A stretch of 61,233 bases of DNA from SIG454 sp045578465 (GTDB lineage Bacteria > Bacillota > Clostridia > Monoglobales > Monoglobaceae), in NCBI GenBank assembly GCA_045578465.1, contig JAZNKJ010000028.1, positions 1 to 61,233 of the forward strand, given 5' to 3'. The notes beneath the pieces are model-generated. The model did not search any database, was not told the DNA's origin, and was given only the letters and a program-made list of their open reading frames with translations. This document shows, one piece after another, positions 16,982-27,294 of this stretch; the stretch's first letter is position 1, and each line of letters starts with the position of its first letter. Both the position numbers and the translations under genes were made by a program.

Positions 16982-18235
16982 CTATCCTTCTCTCACAATT
17001 TCACCGCCGAAATCGCTAAAACTCCTTTCTATATTTTCGTATCCTCTGTCGATAAATTCCGTGTTATGAATAATCGATTCGCCCTTTGCCGAAAGAGCGC
17101 CAATAACCAGGGCCGCCCCACCTCTTAAATCCTTGGCATAAAGTTCTGCGCCCTTTAACCTTTTAACTCCGCTTACCAATGCAGAATTATCGCATATTCT
17201 AATATTTGCACCCATTTTCAAAAATTCAAGGGTGTGTCCGAATCTGTTTTCGAATATATTCTCAATAAAACAGCTTTCCCCTCTTGATAAAAGAGATGCC
17301 GCCATAAAAATCGCCTGAGCATCTGTGGGGAAGTCGGGATATGGCATTGTATTTATAATCCCAAAACCCCTCATCTGCCGAGGAGCCTTTATCTCAATAT
17401 AATCTTCTCCGCATTTTATGTCGTTTCCTGCCGCTTCCAGAATTTTCAAGGGAAGTTTTATGTGGTCAGGTCTGACATTCTTTATTATTCCGTAGCCTCC
17501 GCAAAGAGCAATCCCCGAAAGATAGGTAAGAGCCACAATTCTGTCAGGAATTATTTTATATTCCGTATTACCAAGAGCCTTAACCCCTTTAATTAAAAGG
17601 TTTCCGTTTTTCCCCTCGGAAATATTTCCGCCCATTGAGTTAAGGAAATTTCTAAGGTCTAAAATTTCAGGCTCTCTTGCAGGGTTCTCAATTTCAAATT
17701 CGCAGTCTGAAACCACTCCTAAAAGCATTATATTCTCTGTGGCCCCAACGCTTGGAAAGGCAAGTTTTATTTTCGCGTCTTTAAGCTTTTCTACTTTGCA
17801 GAAAATCCTCTCTCCATCCTCTTTTATGTTTACCCCCATCTGAGAAAAGGCTTTAAGATGCAAGTCAATGGGCCTTGCCCCTATGCTGCATCCACCGGGA
17901 TAGCTTATTTCCGCCTCGCCGCACTTTGACAAAATCGCCCCCAGAAACATAACTGAGGAGCGCATTTCTTTCATTAAGCCATCGTTTATCTTGGAACAGG
18001 ACAGGCACTGGGGAGCCTTTGTTATAACCGTGTTATTCTTAAACTCGGTTTCAACCCCTAAGGCATTCAGAATTTTAAGTCCTGCCTTTGTATCAGTTAA
18101 ATCAGGACAATTATGAACTATGCACTCTCTTCCTAAGGCCGCCGCCGCAAGGCAGGGCAGAGCGGAATTTTTTGCCCCCTGAACCACAGTTTCTCCATAA
18201 AGTCTTTTTCCGCCATTTATTCTAAGAACAGCCAT
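16982..18235 (-). CDS. murA: UDP-N-acetylglucosamine 1-carboxyvinyltransferase
   Basis: First committed step of peptidoglycan synthesis: transfers enolpyruvate from PEP to UDP-GlcNAc. 417 residues, normal length. The active-site loop PGGCSIGARPIDLHL keeps the Cys that fosfomycin alkylates; the N-terminal VQGAKNSALPC and the region PDFPTDAQA are also typical. Between murG and ftsQ. The 62-base gap upstream shows no clear signal. Confidence 0.95.
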   Translation of the reverse strand: MAVLRINGGKRLYGETVVQGAKNSALPCLAAAALGRECIVHNCPDLTDTKAGLKILNALGVETEFKNNTVITKAPQCLSCSKINDGLMKEMRSSVMFLGAILSKCGEAEISYPGGCSIGARPIDLHLKAFSQMGVNIKEDGERIFCKVEKLKDAKIKLAFPSVGATENIMLLGVVSDCEFEIENPAREPEILDLRNFLNSMGGNISEGKNGNLLIKGVKALGNTEYKIIPDRIVALTYLSGIALCGGYGIIKNVRPDHIKLPLKILEAAGNDIKCGEDYIEIKAPRQMRGFGIINTMPYPDFPTDAQAIFMAASLLSRGESCFIENIFENRFGHTLEFLKMGANIRICDNSALVSGVKRLKGAELYAKDLRGGAALVIGALSAKGESIIHNTEFIDRGYENIERSFSDFGGEIVREG

Positions 18236-18297
18236 AGCTCACACCCCCGAAAAATTATCGCATTACATCTTATGCGTTTTCGGGCAGGGCGTTACTT

Positions 18298-19407
18298 TTA
18301 GCTTTTCGTAAGCTCTTTTGCTATTTTATATATGGTTTCGGTGGCATCTTTGCGTCCTGCTTTTTCTGCCCCTTTAACCATATTTAAGTAAACCGTTTTG
18401 CTTCCTAAAATTTCTTCAACAGTTTCCCCTAAATTTTCTTCCGTCAAATCCTTTTCAAGAATAACTTTCGCTCCGCCGCATTTTTCAACGAAACGGGCAT
18501 TGAACTCCTGATGGTTTCCTGCAACATTGGGAGAGGGAATTAAAATCGCAGGCTTTAAAAGGGCGTTCATTTCACTTATGGAACTTCCCGACCTGCCTAT
18601 AATGAGGTCGCAGGCATTAAGTGCCGACGCCATATCATAGATATACTCACTGACTCTTATATTCTTAAACTCGTCAAGATTAACTCCCTTTTCTTCAAAG
18701 AGTTTTATGGCATTTTCATACTGATTGTTCTTTCCTGCGGAAAGTATAATCTGGTATTTATTTTTATCTTTTAGTGATGCAATCCAGGAGATAACCTTTT
18801 CGTTAAAATAGGTCGCCCCAAGGCTTCCACCGAAGACTAAGATAACCTGTCTGTCGTCTAAGCCGAGCTTTTCTCTTGCCTCTTTTTTATTGGTCTTAAA
18901 AAGTTCAGGACGGAGAGGATTTCCCGTAATCTCAACTCTTTTTGCGCCTTTTATATAATTTTTCGCGTCTTCCATAGCAAGAGCGACAACATCAACTTTG
19001 TTTGAAAGGAGTCTGACTGCCACTCCGGGATATGCGTTTGATTCGTGAACTATTGTTGGAATTTTAAGCTGGAATGCTGCCATTAACACAGGGCCTGTAA
19101 CATATCCGCCTGTGCCGATTGCAATATCGGGTTTAAATTTCTTAATAATACTTTTCGCCTTAATTATACCAAAAAAAGCCTCACAGACATTTTTTATATT
19201 GGAAAAGCTCAGGCTTCTTTTAAAGCCGTGAACCTTAATATATTCAATGCTGTATCCGCTTTTAGGCACAAGGGTTTTCTCCATTCCCTGCTCTGTCCCG
19301 ATAAAGAGGATTTCGCTCCCTGGCTCTTTTTCCTTTATGTAATTTGCAATAGCTATTGCAGGGTTAATATGCCCTGCCGTTCCGCCACCTGTTAAAAGAA
19401 TTCGCAT
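18298..19407 (-). CDS. murG: UDP-GlcNAc:lipid I N-acetylglucosaminyltransferase
   Basis: Membrane-associated GT28 enzyme that turns lipid I into lipid II. 369 residues: N-terminal GGGTAGHINPA loop, central VFGGSLGATYFN second G-loop, and C-terminal donor site with GRSGSSISEMNAL and GNHQEFNA. Its ATG overlaps the ftsW stop by one base (TAATG). Confidence 0.95.
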   Translation of the reverse strand: MRILLTGGGTAGHINPAIAIANYIKEKEPGSEILFIGTEQGMEKTLVPKSGYSIEYIKVHGFKRSLSFSNIKNVCEAFFGIIKAKSIIKKFKPDIAIGTGGYVTGPVLMAAFQLKIPTIVHESNAYPGVAVRLLSNKVDVVALAMEDAKNYIKGAKRVEITGNPLRPELFKTNKKEAREKLGLDDRQVILVFGGSLGATYFNEKVISWIASLKDKNKYQIILSAGKNNQYENAIKLFEEKGVNLDEFKNIRVSEYIYDMASALNACDLIIGRSGSSISEMNALLKPAILIPSPNVAGNHQEFNARFVEKCGGAKVILEKDLTEENLGETVEEILGSKTVYLNMVKGAEKAGRKDATETIYKIAKELTKS

Positions 19408-20558
19408 TATTTCCCCTCCAATGCTTTCTTTTTGTGTTTCGAAACATTAAGCACAACTCCCATCTCCGCCATTGTTATAGCAAGAGCCGTTCCGCCGTAA
19501 CTGAAAAACGGAAGTGGCATACCTGTTACAGGCATTGATGAAGTTACAACCGCAATATTAACAAGGGCCTGAATTGCAATGAGGCTTATGATGCCTAGTG
19601 TTAAAAGCGTTCCGAATAAATCGGGAGCTTCCATTGCAATTTTTATCCCTCTGTAAATCAAGAATGCGAAAAGGGCAACAACTAAAATTGCACCCAAAAG
19701 GCCAAGCTCTTCACAGATGATTGAGAAAATAAAGTCGTTCTGAGGCTCTGGAATGTTAAGATATTTCTGTCTGCTCTGGCCTATTCCTGCCCCGAAAATT
19801 CCACCTGAGCCTATGGCATAAAGGGACTGAACAATCTGCCAGCCCTCTCCTCTTATATCCTTAAACGGGTCTAAGAAGGTGGTTACTCTTTGAAGTCTGT
19901 ATGGTGCGGACACAACCAAAGCGATAACACCCACAGCCGCCGGAGCTGCAAGAAGACCGATATGTTTCCATCTTGCTCCTGCAACAAAAAGCATAACTGC
20001 CGCAGATGCTAAGATAAGCATTGTGCAGCTGAAATGAGGTTCAAGCATAATGAGGCCTGCAATGAAGCCTAAAATAACAAGATAGACCAAAAGTCCGCTG
20101 AAATCTTTAAGAGCTTTATAATTATCCGCAAGGCTTACCGCCATAAACAAAACAACGCCAAACTTAACAACCTCGGATGGCTGGAAGTTAATTGGGCCTA
20201 TTTGTATCCAGCGTCTTGCCTCGTTAACAACAACCCCTATCCCCGGAATTAAAACGACGATAAGAAGAATGACGCTTACAACAAGGGCAAGTTTCCCGTA
20301 TTTTTTAAGCTTTGTATATTCAAAGTTTGAGGCAACAAGCATAGCAATCCCACCGATGATTGCCCATATAAGCTGTTTCTTAAAATAATAGAAACTGTCG
20401 TTATAGCTTGCATAAGCAACAGGACTGCTTGCGCTTAATATCATAATAAGTCCAAAGGCAAGAAGGACTATAACCGTTCCCAAAAACTGATAGTCCATAG
20501 CAGATTTTTTAAGCTTTGGCATTTTTATTCTTTTGCCCTGTGCGCTGCTTTTTGCCAT
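19407..20558 (-). CDS. ftsW: SEDS peptidoglycan glycosyltransferase FtsW/SpoVE
   Basis: Polytopic lipid II polymerase that pairs with a class B PBP, here most likely SpoVD of the same operon. 383 residues and about ten membrane helices. Family motifs are ARRWIQIGPINFQPSE, PEPQNDFIFSIICEELG and the final TGMPLPFFSYGG. In spore formers the dcw copy may serve as SpoVE for the spore cortex; sequence alone cannot separate that from FtsW. GGAGG precedes the ATG. Confidence 0.93.
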   Translation of the reverse strand: MAKSSAQGKRIKMPKLKKSAMDYQFLGTVIVLLAFGLIMILSASSPVAYASYNDSFYYFKKQLIWAIIGGIAMLVASNFEYTKLKKYGKLALVVSVILLIVVLIPGIGVVVNEARRWIQIGPINFQPSEVVKFGVVLFMAVSLADNYKALKDFSGLLVYLVILGFIAGLIMLEPHFSCTMLILASAAVMLFVAGARWKHIGLLAAPAAVGVIALVVSAPYRLQRVTTFLDPFKDIRGEGWQIVQSLYAIGSGGIFGAGIGQSRQKYLNIPEPQNDFIFSIICEELGLLGAILVVALFAFLIYRGIKIAMEAPDLFGTLLTLGIISLIAIQALVNIAVVTSSMPVTGMPLPFFSYGGTALAITMAEMGVVLNVSKHKKKALEGK

Positions 20559-20579
20559 CTTTCTTCCTCCAATAAAAAT

Positions 20580-21554
20580 TTATGCAAAATATCCTATATA
20601 ACACAAAATCATAGTTGCAACCACAAATACGGAAACAACTTTCTTTTCACTCCATCCGCACATTTCAAAATGATGATGGATGGGGCTCATTTTAAATATT
20701 CTCTTGCCTGTTTTCTTAAAATAGCTTACCTGAATTATAACAGAAAGAGATTCCATAACATAGACAAAGCCAACTATAACAAGAGTTAAAGGCTGTCTTA
20801 AATACATCGCCATTGCGCAAACCGCACCGCCCAAAAAGAGTGAGCCTGTGTCCCCCATAAACACTTTTGCAGGGTAGCGGTTGAAAATCAAAAATCCGAA
20901 AAGTCCGCCCACTAAGGCTGCGGAAAATACTGAAACAGCATCTGCCCCACGGCTGTTTGAAATAAGCATATAGAAAAGGGCAACGACTATTGTTACGCTT
21001 GTTGCAAGGCCGTCAAGACCGTCGGTTAAATTCACGCTGTTAACAGTCCCTAAAATAACAAAAACGATAAACGGAATATAGAAATACCATAGATTAATTT
21101 CAAAATCCGTAAACGGAATGAATATCTTCATTGAGACCGTTCCTGATGCCACAAACCATACGGCAAAAACAACGGAAACTATAACCTGCAAAGCAAATTT
21201 CTGCTTTGCTGTAAGACCTAAATTTCTTTTAAGAATTACCTTTATATAGTCATCCAAAAAGCCGATAAGTCCGAAACATACGGACATTCCAAGCATTAAG
21301 AAAAGGCCTTTTAAGTTCATATCAGGAGCAAAAATTTTAAGAGCGCACCAGCCTAAAATCAAGGTTACAAGCATTGCACCAATAAAGATAATTCCGCCCA
21401 TAGTCGGGGTTCCTGACTTCTTCTGGTGCCACGCAGGGCCTTCCTCTCTTATCTCCTGACCGAATTTAAGTTTATGCAGGAACGGGATTATAAAAAGTCC
21501 GCCCACTGACGCCAAAACAAAGCTTAACCCAAGCAAACACATTGATACAGCCAT
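20580..21554 (-). CDS. mraY: Phospho-N-acetylmuramoyl-pentapeptide transferase
   Basis: Membrane enzyme that attaches UDP-MurNAc-pentapeptide to undecaprenyl phosphate, giving lipid I. 324 residues and ten membrane helices. Catalytic motifs are GFLDDYIKV (Asp pair), NLTDGLDGLA and MGDTGSLFLGG, plus the HHHFE loop near 295. GGAGG upstream. Three bases after murF. Confidence 0.96.
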   Translation of the reverse strand: MAVSMCLLGLSFVLASVGGLFIIPFLHKLKFGQEIREEGPAWHQKKSGTPTMGGIIFIGAMLVTLILGWCALKIFAPDMNLKGLFLMLGMSVCFGLIGFLDDYIKVILKRNLGLTAKQKFALQVIVSVVFAVWFVASGTVSMKIFIPFTDFEINLWYFYIPFIVFVILGTVNSVNLTDGLDGLATSVTIVVALFYMLISNSRGADAVSVFSAALVGGLFGFLIFNRYPAKVFMGDTGSLFLGGAVCAMAMYLRQPLTLVIVGFVYVMESLSVIIQVSYFKKTGKRIFKMSPIHHHFEMCGWSEKKVVSVFVVATMILCYIGYFA

Positions 21555-21556
21555 AT

Positions 21557-22957
21557 TTATTCCTCCGTCCCTTTTCCTTCGTAAAGTGAATCTGCAACTT
21601 CTTCAAGACGCATTCCTCTTGAACCCTTAATTAAAATACAATCATTTTCTTTAAGGAGAGTCGTAAGCGCCGAAATTACCTCAGCATTATTTTCAAACTC
21701 ATATATTTCTTTTTCAAAGCCTGCCTCTTTTGCGCCTTCGGCAATATTTTTCGCCATATCTCCAACAGTTATAAGGCAGTCAATATCCTCTTCCTTAACC
21801 CATTTGCCCACATTTTTATGGGACTCTACGGCGAAATCGCCAAGCTCTAACATATTTCCTAAAATCGCAATCTTTCGTCCGCCCTCGCCGTTTGGCTCAA
21901 TAACTCCAAGAACATTAAGACCTGATTTCATTGACGCAGGACTTGCGTTATAGCAGTCTTTGATTATTGTATATTTATCTGTTTTTATAATGTTCTGTCG
22001 CATTCCACCGGGAACAAAAGAGGAAATTCCTTCGACTATTTCTTCCCCGCTCATTCCATAATCAACCCCAACCAAAATAGCGGCCAAGGCATTATATATA
22101 TGGTGAACGCCGGGAACTTCGATTTCCGCCTTAAAAGTTTCTCCTCCGAGAGAGAACTCAAAAACAGTTGAATCGGAGAAGCCTTTTATGTTTCTTGCAA
22201 CAATGTCACATTCCTCGTTCTTTATTCCGTAATATAAAAGCTCATAAGGAAGGGTTCCGCGAAGGCCCCATAAAAGCGGGTCGTCGCCGTTTAAAATAAC
22301 GGTTTCTCCTTCGTCCATTCCTTCTAAGATTTCAAGCTTTGCCTTTAAAATATTCTCCTGACTTTTAAGCTTTTCAATATGGGATATTCCTATATTCGTA
22401 ATAACCGCAATATCAGGGCGGACAATATCCGTAAGTCTTGAAATTTCCCCGAAGTTGCTCATCCCCATTTCCAAAACTCCAACCTTATTTTCGGAGGTCA
22501 TTTTGAAAACCGTAAGAGGAAGACCAATTTCGTTATTGAAATTGCCCATAGTTTTAAAGGCGTTGAATTTATTACTGAGTACGCTGTAAATCATATCCTT
22601 CGTGCTGGTCTTTCCAACACTGCCTGTTATTGCAACAATGGGAATATCAAACTGGCTTCTGTATAGCCTTGCAATATCGCGGAGAGCCTTATGGGTGTCG
22701 TCAACAACTATAACGGGATATGTCCCGTCGTCGTTGTCCCAATGCTCAACAACAGAGCAAACCGCTCCGCCCTCTGTTGCGCTCTGAACAAATTTATGGC
22801 CATCAAAATTCTCGCCCTTTAAGGCAACAAAAACAGAGCCTTCAATAATCTGTCGGCTGTCTGTTATAACATCTTTAACTATTTCGTCGCTGTCGGCATA
22901 CCAAAGCATTCCGCCTGTCGCTCTTGCAATCTCGCCAAGTGTCAATCGCCATTCCAT
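21557..22957 (-). CDS. murF: UDP-MurNAc-tripeptide:D-Ala-D-Ala ligase
   Basis: ATP-dependent Mur ligase that completes the cytoplasmic pentapeptide. 466 residues in three domains: an N-terminal substrate domain, a central ATPase domain with GSVGKTSTKD near 107, and a C-terminal domain with ILGNMLELG. Typical MurF length and order between murE and mraY. GGAGTT upstream of the ATG. Confidence 0.95.
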   Translation of the reverse strand: MEWRLTLGEIARATGGMLWYADSDEIVKDVITDSRQIIEGSVFVALKGENFDGHKFVQSATEGGAVCSVVEHWDNDDGTYPVIVVDDTHKALRDIARLYRSQFDIPIVAITGSVGKTSTKDMIYSVLSNKFNAFKTMGNFNNEIGLPLTVFKMTSENKVGVLEMGMSNFGEISRLTDIVRPDIAVITNIGISHIEKLKSQENILKAKLEILEGMDEGETVILNGDDPLLWGLRGTLPYELLYYGIKNEECDIVARNIKGFSDSTVFEFSLGGETFKAEIEVPGVHHIYNALAAILVGVDYGMSGEEIVEGISSFVPGGMRQNIIKTDKYTIIKDCYNASPASMKSGLNVLGVIEPNGEGGRKIAILGNMLELGDFAVESHKNVGKWVKEEDIDCLITVGDMAKNIAEGAKEAGFEKEIYEFENNAEVISALTTLLKENDCILIKGSRGMRLEEVADSLYEGKGTEE

Positions 22958-22982
22958 AGCCTAACTCCAATCCGCACCCCTT

Positions 22983-24434
22983 TTAGTGCTGTGTGTTTTC
23001 GATAAGCTTTGTAACAATCTCCCTCTCATCAAACACAATCGTTCTGTCTTTTAAAATCTGGTAGGTTTCGTGACCTTTCCCTGCAAGTAATATTATATCA
23101 TCTTTTTCCGCGTGGTCAAGAGCAAACTCAATGGCTTCAAAACGATTTTCAACCACAGCATAGTCGCATTTTGTTTCGCTTATGCCAACTAAGATATCCT
23201 TTATAATATCAGACGGGTTTTCTGATCTTGGATTATCGCTTGTCACAACGCAGAAATCCGAAAGCTCCCCTGCTATTTTCCCCATAAGAGGACGCTTTTT
23301 TCTGTCTCTGTCTCCGCCACAGCCAAAGAGGGTTATAATTTTTCCTTTTGCAAAACCTCTTATTGCATTTATTATATTGAGTAGTCCGTCAGGGGTATGA
23401 GCATAGTCGATTATAACTGTGTAAGGAGTGTTGGTTTTAACAACCTCAATTCTTCCTTTAACCCCTTCTGCGTCTTTAAGGCCTTTTGCAATTTCCGAAA
23501 GAGGAATACCAAGACCTATTGAGCAGGAAATAGCAGTAAGGGCATTATAAACCGAAAACTCCCCGGGAATATTAAGGCCCATCTTCTGCCTTTCTCCATT
23601 ATATACTAAATCAAATTCAATTCCGTTTCCTAAAAGCTTTATGTTTTCAGCAAAAACATCGGCTGGTTTTTCCTTGCCATAAGTTATAATCTGACAGCCT
23701 TGCGCCTTATCTATAAGATACTCCGCTACATCTGTGTCGTTGTTTATAACCGCAACCTTGCTGAGGGCGAAAAGCTTTGACTTCGCCTCTAAATAGTTCT
23801 CCATAGTTTCGTGGAAATCGAGATGATCCTGAGTTATGTTGGTAAACGCTCCAACCGTAAAATCACAGGTGGAAACTCTGTTTAAGGCAAGAGAATGAGA
23901 GGAAACCTCCATGACAACATACTCTGCCTCTTCTTCTATCATTTTAGAAAGAAGCTCCATAAGCTCAATAACATCAGGGGTTGTATGCTGAGACGGAAGA
24001 ACCATATCTCCGATTAAATTCTGGTTTGTTCCGATAAGGCCAACCTTTTTTCCATAGCTTTCAAGGATTGACTTTATAAGATATGTTGTTGTGGTTTTAC
24101 CGTTTGTTCCGGTTATCCCAACAATTTTGAGTTTTTTATAAGGGTGGTCATAAAAGTTTGCCGCAATCGTTGAGGTTTCCTTTCTTGAATCCTCAACAAT
24201 AACTGTTGTTGCACCGATTCCCTCAATTTCGTGCTCGGCAAGTAAAGCCACCGCTCCCTTGTCAATTGCCTGGGCTGCATAATCATGGCCATCCACTTTA
24301 AAGCCCGGAATGCAGATGAATAAATATCCTGCCCTTACCTCTCTTGAATCAAAGGTTATGCCTGAAATATTTACCTCTTCATTCCCTATAACTTTTTTAA
24401 CTTTTACATCCTTTAAAAGCTCGCAAAGTTTCAT
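22983..24434 (-). CDS. murE: UDP-MurNAc-L-Ala-D-Glu:meso-diaminopimelate ligase
   Basis: Adds the third stem-peptide residue. 483 residues with P-loop GTNGKTTTTYLI. The C-terminal domain has SDNPRSENP; the DNPR motif marks specificity for meso-diaminopimelate rather than lysine, so the wall is probably of the A1-gamma type. Between spoVD (13 bases) and murF. Confidence 0.95.
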   Translation of the reverse strand: MKLCELLKDVKVKKVIGNEEVNISGITFDSREVRAGYLFICIPGFKVDGHDYAAQAIDKGAVALLAEHEIEGIGATTVIVEDSRKETSTIAANFYDHPYKKLKIVGITGTNGKTTTTYLIKSILESYGKKVGLIGTNQNLIGDMVLPSQHTTPDVIELMELLSKMIEEEAEYVVMEVSSHSLALNRVSTCDFTVGAFTNITQDHLDFHETMENYLEAKSKLFALSKVAVINNDTDVAEYLIDKAQGCQIITYGKEKPADVFAENIKLLGNGIEFDLVYNGERQKMGLNIPGEFSVYNALTAISCSIGLGIPLSEIAKGLKDAEGVKGRIEVVKTNTPYTVIIDYAHTPDGLLNIINAIRGFAKGKIITLFGCGGDRDRKKRPLMGKIAGELSDFCVVTSDNPRSENPSDIIKDILVGISETKCDYAVVENRFEAIEFALDHAEKDDIILLAGKGHETYQILKDRTIVFDEREIVTKLIENTQH

Positions 24435-24447
24435 ATTTAATCCCCCG

Positions 24448-26685
24448 TTAGTCCCTTACCTCCGCATAGGTGAAGTTAAGGGTTACAACCGTTCCCGCTT
24501 CAACAACTGTCCCTGCAAGAGGAAGCTGGCCGCTGCAATGGGCCGCTCCTGCGGTGTTGGAAACGCCTTTTATTTTTACATTGAGTCCTAAATCCGTCAG
24601 GACTTTATTCGCCTCAGCAGGAGACATTCCCAAAACTCTCGGAACTGTCACCATCTGCTTTTCGTTATTTTTCTCTGTATATAACACTATATTTGAGTTC
24701 TTGGATACTTTCGCATTTGCCTTTGGCATCTGCTCAATAACATTTGTTCCGTTGCCGTATACCTTAACCTTAAAGCCTGCTTTCTCCATTGTCTGCTTTG
24801 CCTTATCGGGAGCTCTTCCTACAACATCAGGAACCAAAATGTCGATAAACTGCATTTCTTCCTCTGTGTATTCAGGCTCAACATTGAGATATTGGAGAGT
24901 TTCGTCTAAGATATTTTTAACAACAGGTGCTGTTATAAGACCGCCGTAATAAACATTCCCAACAGGAGGCTGGTCAAGGATTACCAGGCAAACAACCTGC
25001 GGGTCGTCAGCAGGAGCAAAGCCTATAAATGACGCAACATACTTGCCGTTGCCTCGTGGCTGCTTTTCCGATGTTCCTGTTTTACCTGCGATTCTGTATC
25101 CTGCCAGATAAGCATTCTTACCGCCGCCCTCAGAAACAACGGATTCTAAGATAGTTCGCATCGTGTCGCTTGTTTCCTTGGAGACAATCTGGCGGACAGT
25201 TGTCGGCTGAATATCTTCCACAACATTCATATCTTTATCAATAATCTGCTTGATAAGATGGGGTTTCATAAGCTTTCCGCCGTTTGCAACAGCTGCCGCA
25301 AGAGAAACCATTTGAAGAGGGGTTACATTAAAGCTCTGGCCGAAAGATGAGGTTGCAAGGTCGATTTCCTTGAAGTTACTCTCTGCGTGGAAAATACCTG
25401 ACTGCTCACCGGGAAGCTCAATCCCGGTTTTTTGCAAGAAGCCAAAGCCTTTGAGATACTTTATAAAATTTTTAGTTCCTACCCTTGCACCAATCTGTAT
25501 AAAAGCAGGGTTGCAGGAGTTCTGGACTGCCATCTGGAAGGTCTGGCTTCCGTGGCCGTTTCGGTTAGCACAGTTTATTGTTCTGTCTGCAACCTTTATG
25601 CTTCCTCCGCAATAAAAATGGTCATTGAGGCCAACAACCTTTTCTTCAAGAGCCATTGATGCAACGGCAATCTTAAAGGTTGAACCCGGCTCATAGGTGT
25701 CAACAACCGCTTTGTTTCGTCTTAAAAACTGAGTTACCTCTGTAACTCTTGCGTTATATTCGTCGCCCTCTAATTCTTCCAGTTCTTCTTTTATTCCCTC
25801 ATATTTCTTTTCAACCGCCTCTGTTATAGCAAAAGGCTCGTTTAAATCATAGTCAGGCTTTGTTACCATAGCAAGAATTTCGCCACTGTTAACATCCATA
25901 ACAATAGCCGCCGCACCCTCTTGAAGCTTGTTTTCAATTCTAGCATTTTCAAGATGCTTTTCCGCAAAATGCTGGATGGTTTCGTCAATAGTTAAAACAA
26001 CACTGTCTCCGTCAACTGCCTCAACATATCTTTCATAGTTATCGGGAATTTCCATTCCTGAAACCTGGTCAGCAGTTACAATTCGCCCAGGGATACCGCT
26101 TAAAACATCATTATAAACATTTTCAATCCCTTCAAGGCCCTGGTTATCCGAACCGACGAAGCCGATAACATGGGAGGCAAAATTCCCATAGGGATAATAT
26201 CTTTTGGTGTCTTCCGTAAAACGAAATCCACTGAGCTTATATTTGTTTATATATGCACGGAATTCATCCGCCTCGGTTTTCCCGACTTTTTTCTTTATGT
26301 ACTGGAAATTGGTATTGCTATTTATTCTCTCAAGCATTGTTTCTTCGTCTGTGCCGAAGACCGCTGATATTTTCTCAGCAATCTCCTCTACGGTCTGATT
26401 TTCATTCTTTCTCACATCGGCAGGGGAGATACTTAAAGTTTCAACAGTCATATTGCTTGCCAGAACTTTATAGTTTCGGTCATAGATATTTCCTCTTTCA
26501 GGAGTTATAAGGCTGTCAACCGTCTGCTGTTCTCTTGCCGCAATAGTAAGCTCTTCTCCTTTGACAATTTGCAGATATGCAATTCTCACTATCAATGCAA
26601 AAAAGCATAGTAACACTATGCTAAGGAATGCCATTATTCGTTTCTTTTGTTTTACAGAGCTACCCTGATTTCGCACTTTAAGCAC
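24448..26685 (-). CDS. spoVD: SpoVD/PBP2B-type class B penicillin-binding protein with PASTA domains
   Basis: Transpeptidase that crosslinks septal or spore-cortex peptidoglycan. 745 residues: N-terminal signal anchor (about 18-38), dimerisation domain, and transpeptidase domain with STFK near 336, SCN in VQNSCNPAF and KTGTSEKQ near 534. Two C-terminal PASTA domains cover about 600-740. The PASTA pair fits SpoVD or PBP2B, and operon position before murE favours SpoVD. Partner of the SEDS protein in the same operon. Confidence 0.92.
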   Translation of the reverse strand: MLKVRNQGSSVKQKKRIMAFLSIVLLCFFALIVRIAYLQIVKGEELTIAAREQQTVDSLITPERGNIYDRNYKVLASNMTVETLSISPADVRKNENQTVEEIAEKISAVFGTDEETMLERINSNTNFQYIKKKVGKTEADEFRAYINKYKLSGFRFTEDTKRYYPYGNFASHVIGFVGSDNQGLEGIENVYNDVLSGIPGRIVTADQVSGMEIPDNYERYVEAVDGDSVVLTIDETIQHFAEKHLENARIENKLQEGAAAIVMDVNSGEILAMVTKPDYDLNEPFAITEAVEKKYEGIKEELEELEGDEYNARVTEVTQFLRRNKAVVDTYEPGSTFKIAVASMALEEKVVGLNDHFYCGGSIKVADRTINCANRNGHGSQTFQMAVQNSCNPAFIQIGARVGTKNFIKYLKGFGFLQKTGIELPGEQSGIFHAESNFKEIDLATSSFGQSFNVTPLQMVSLAAAVANGGKLMKPHLIKQIIDKDMNVVEDIQPTTVRQIVSKETSDTMRTILESVVSEGGGKNAYLAGYRIAGKTGTSEKQPRGNGKYVASFIGFAPADDPQVVCLVILDQPPVGNVYYGGLITAPVVKNILDETLQYLNVEPEYTEEEMQFIDILVPDVVGRAPDKAKQTMEKAGFKVKVYGNGTNVIEQMPKANAKVSKNSNIVLYTEKNNEKQMVTVPRVLGMSPAEANKVLTDLGLNVKIKGVSNTAGAAHCSGQLPLAGTVVEAGTVVTLNFTYAEVRD

Positions 26686-26773
26686 CGCGGCTTCCTAAAA
26701 GGATAAGCCGTGTTCTCCTTTCTGTTTTACTTTCCGCTCTATACAATATATTTTATCGCCTGTTTTTTTATAC

Positions 26774-27271
26774 TTAATCAAAAATATTCATGGAACCCAC
26801 AAGCATACCTGATGCACCTGAGAGGGAAGGAGTTGCTTTTTCATTCTCATTCTCTGCAAGATGTATTCCTGTATCTTCAAAGCCCATATCAATATAGAAA
26901 ACCTGATAACGCTCTGGTCTTGTCATATTATATTCTTCTGTTGCCGCTCTTTGAAGTTCTTCAAGGTCCAAATTCTTGTTTATCTCTGCCTGAATTGCCT
27001 GATTTTCAGCGATTACGGAATTATGCTCTTTACGAAGCTTGGTTATATTTCCGTTCATTTCGTCAATTGCCACATAGCCTCTTACCATCATAAAGGATAA
27101 AACGAGAACGGCCGCAACCATAGAAAGTCCTTTGACTTTATGGACCATCATCATCTTTTTATTAACTTTTCTTTTAAGGTTAGGTTTCTTCGCGGTAGCT
27201 TTACGCTTTATTTCTCGCTCTGGGTTGTCAAGTTTATACGCACTGCTTGTGTTATAGCTTTGATAACTCAT
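26774..27271 (-). CDS. ftsL: FtsL-like division protein
   Basis: 165-residue bitopic protein: a basic cytoplasmic part (about 1-47), one membrane helix (about 50-68) and a short coiled coil of leucine-zipper type (about 70-105), followed by a less ordered tail. FtsL proteins diverge strongly, so the call rests on this architecture and on the position between rsmH and the PBP gene. Confidence 0.8.
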   Translation of the reverse strand: MSYQSYNTSSAYKLDNPEREIKRKATAKKPNLKRKVNKKMMMVHKVKGLSMVAAVLVLSFMMVRGYVAIDEMNGNITKLRKEHNSVIAENQAIQAEINKNLDLEELQRAATEEYNMTRPERYQVFYIDMGFEDTGIHLAENENEKATPSLSGASGMLVGSMNIFD

Positions 27272-27294
27272 TCTTTCCTCTCCTTTAAAGTTTT

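Noticed and set aside
26686..26773. Hairpin CGGCTT...AAGCCG between ftsL and spoVD
   Set aside because: Short stem and no T-run; not convincing as terminator or regulator.
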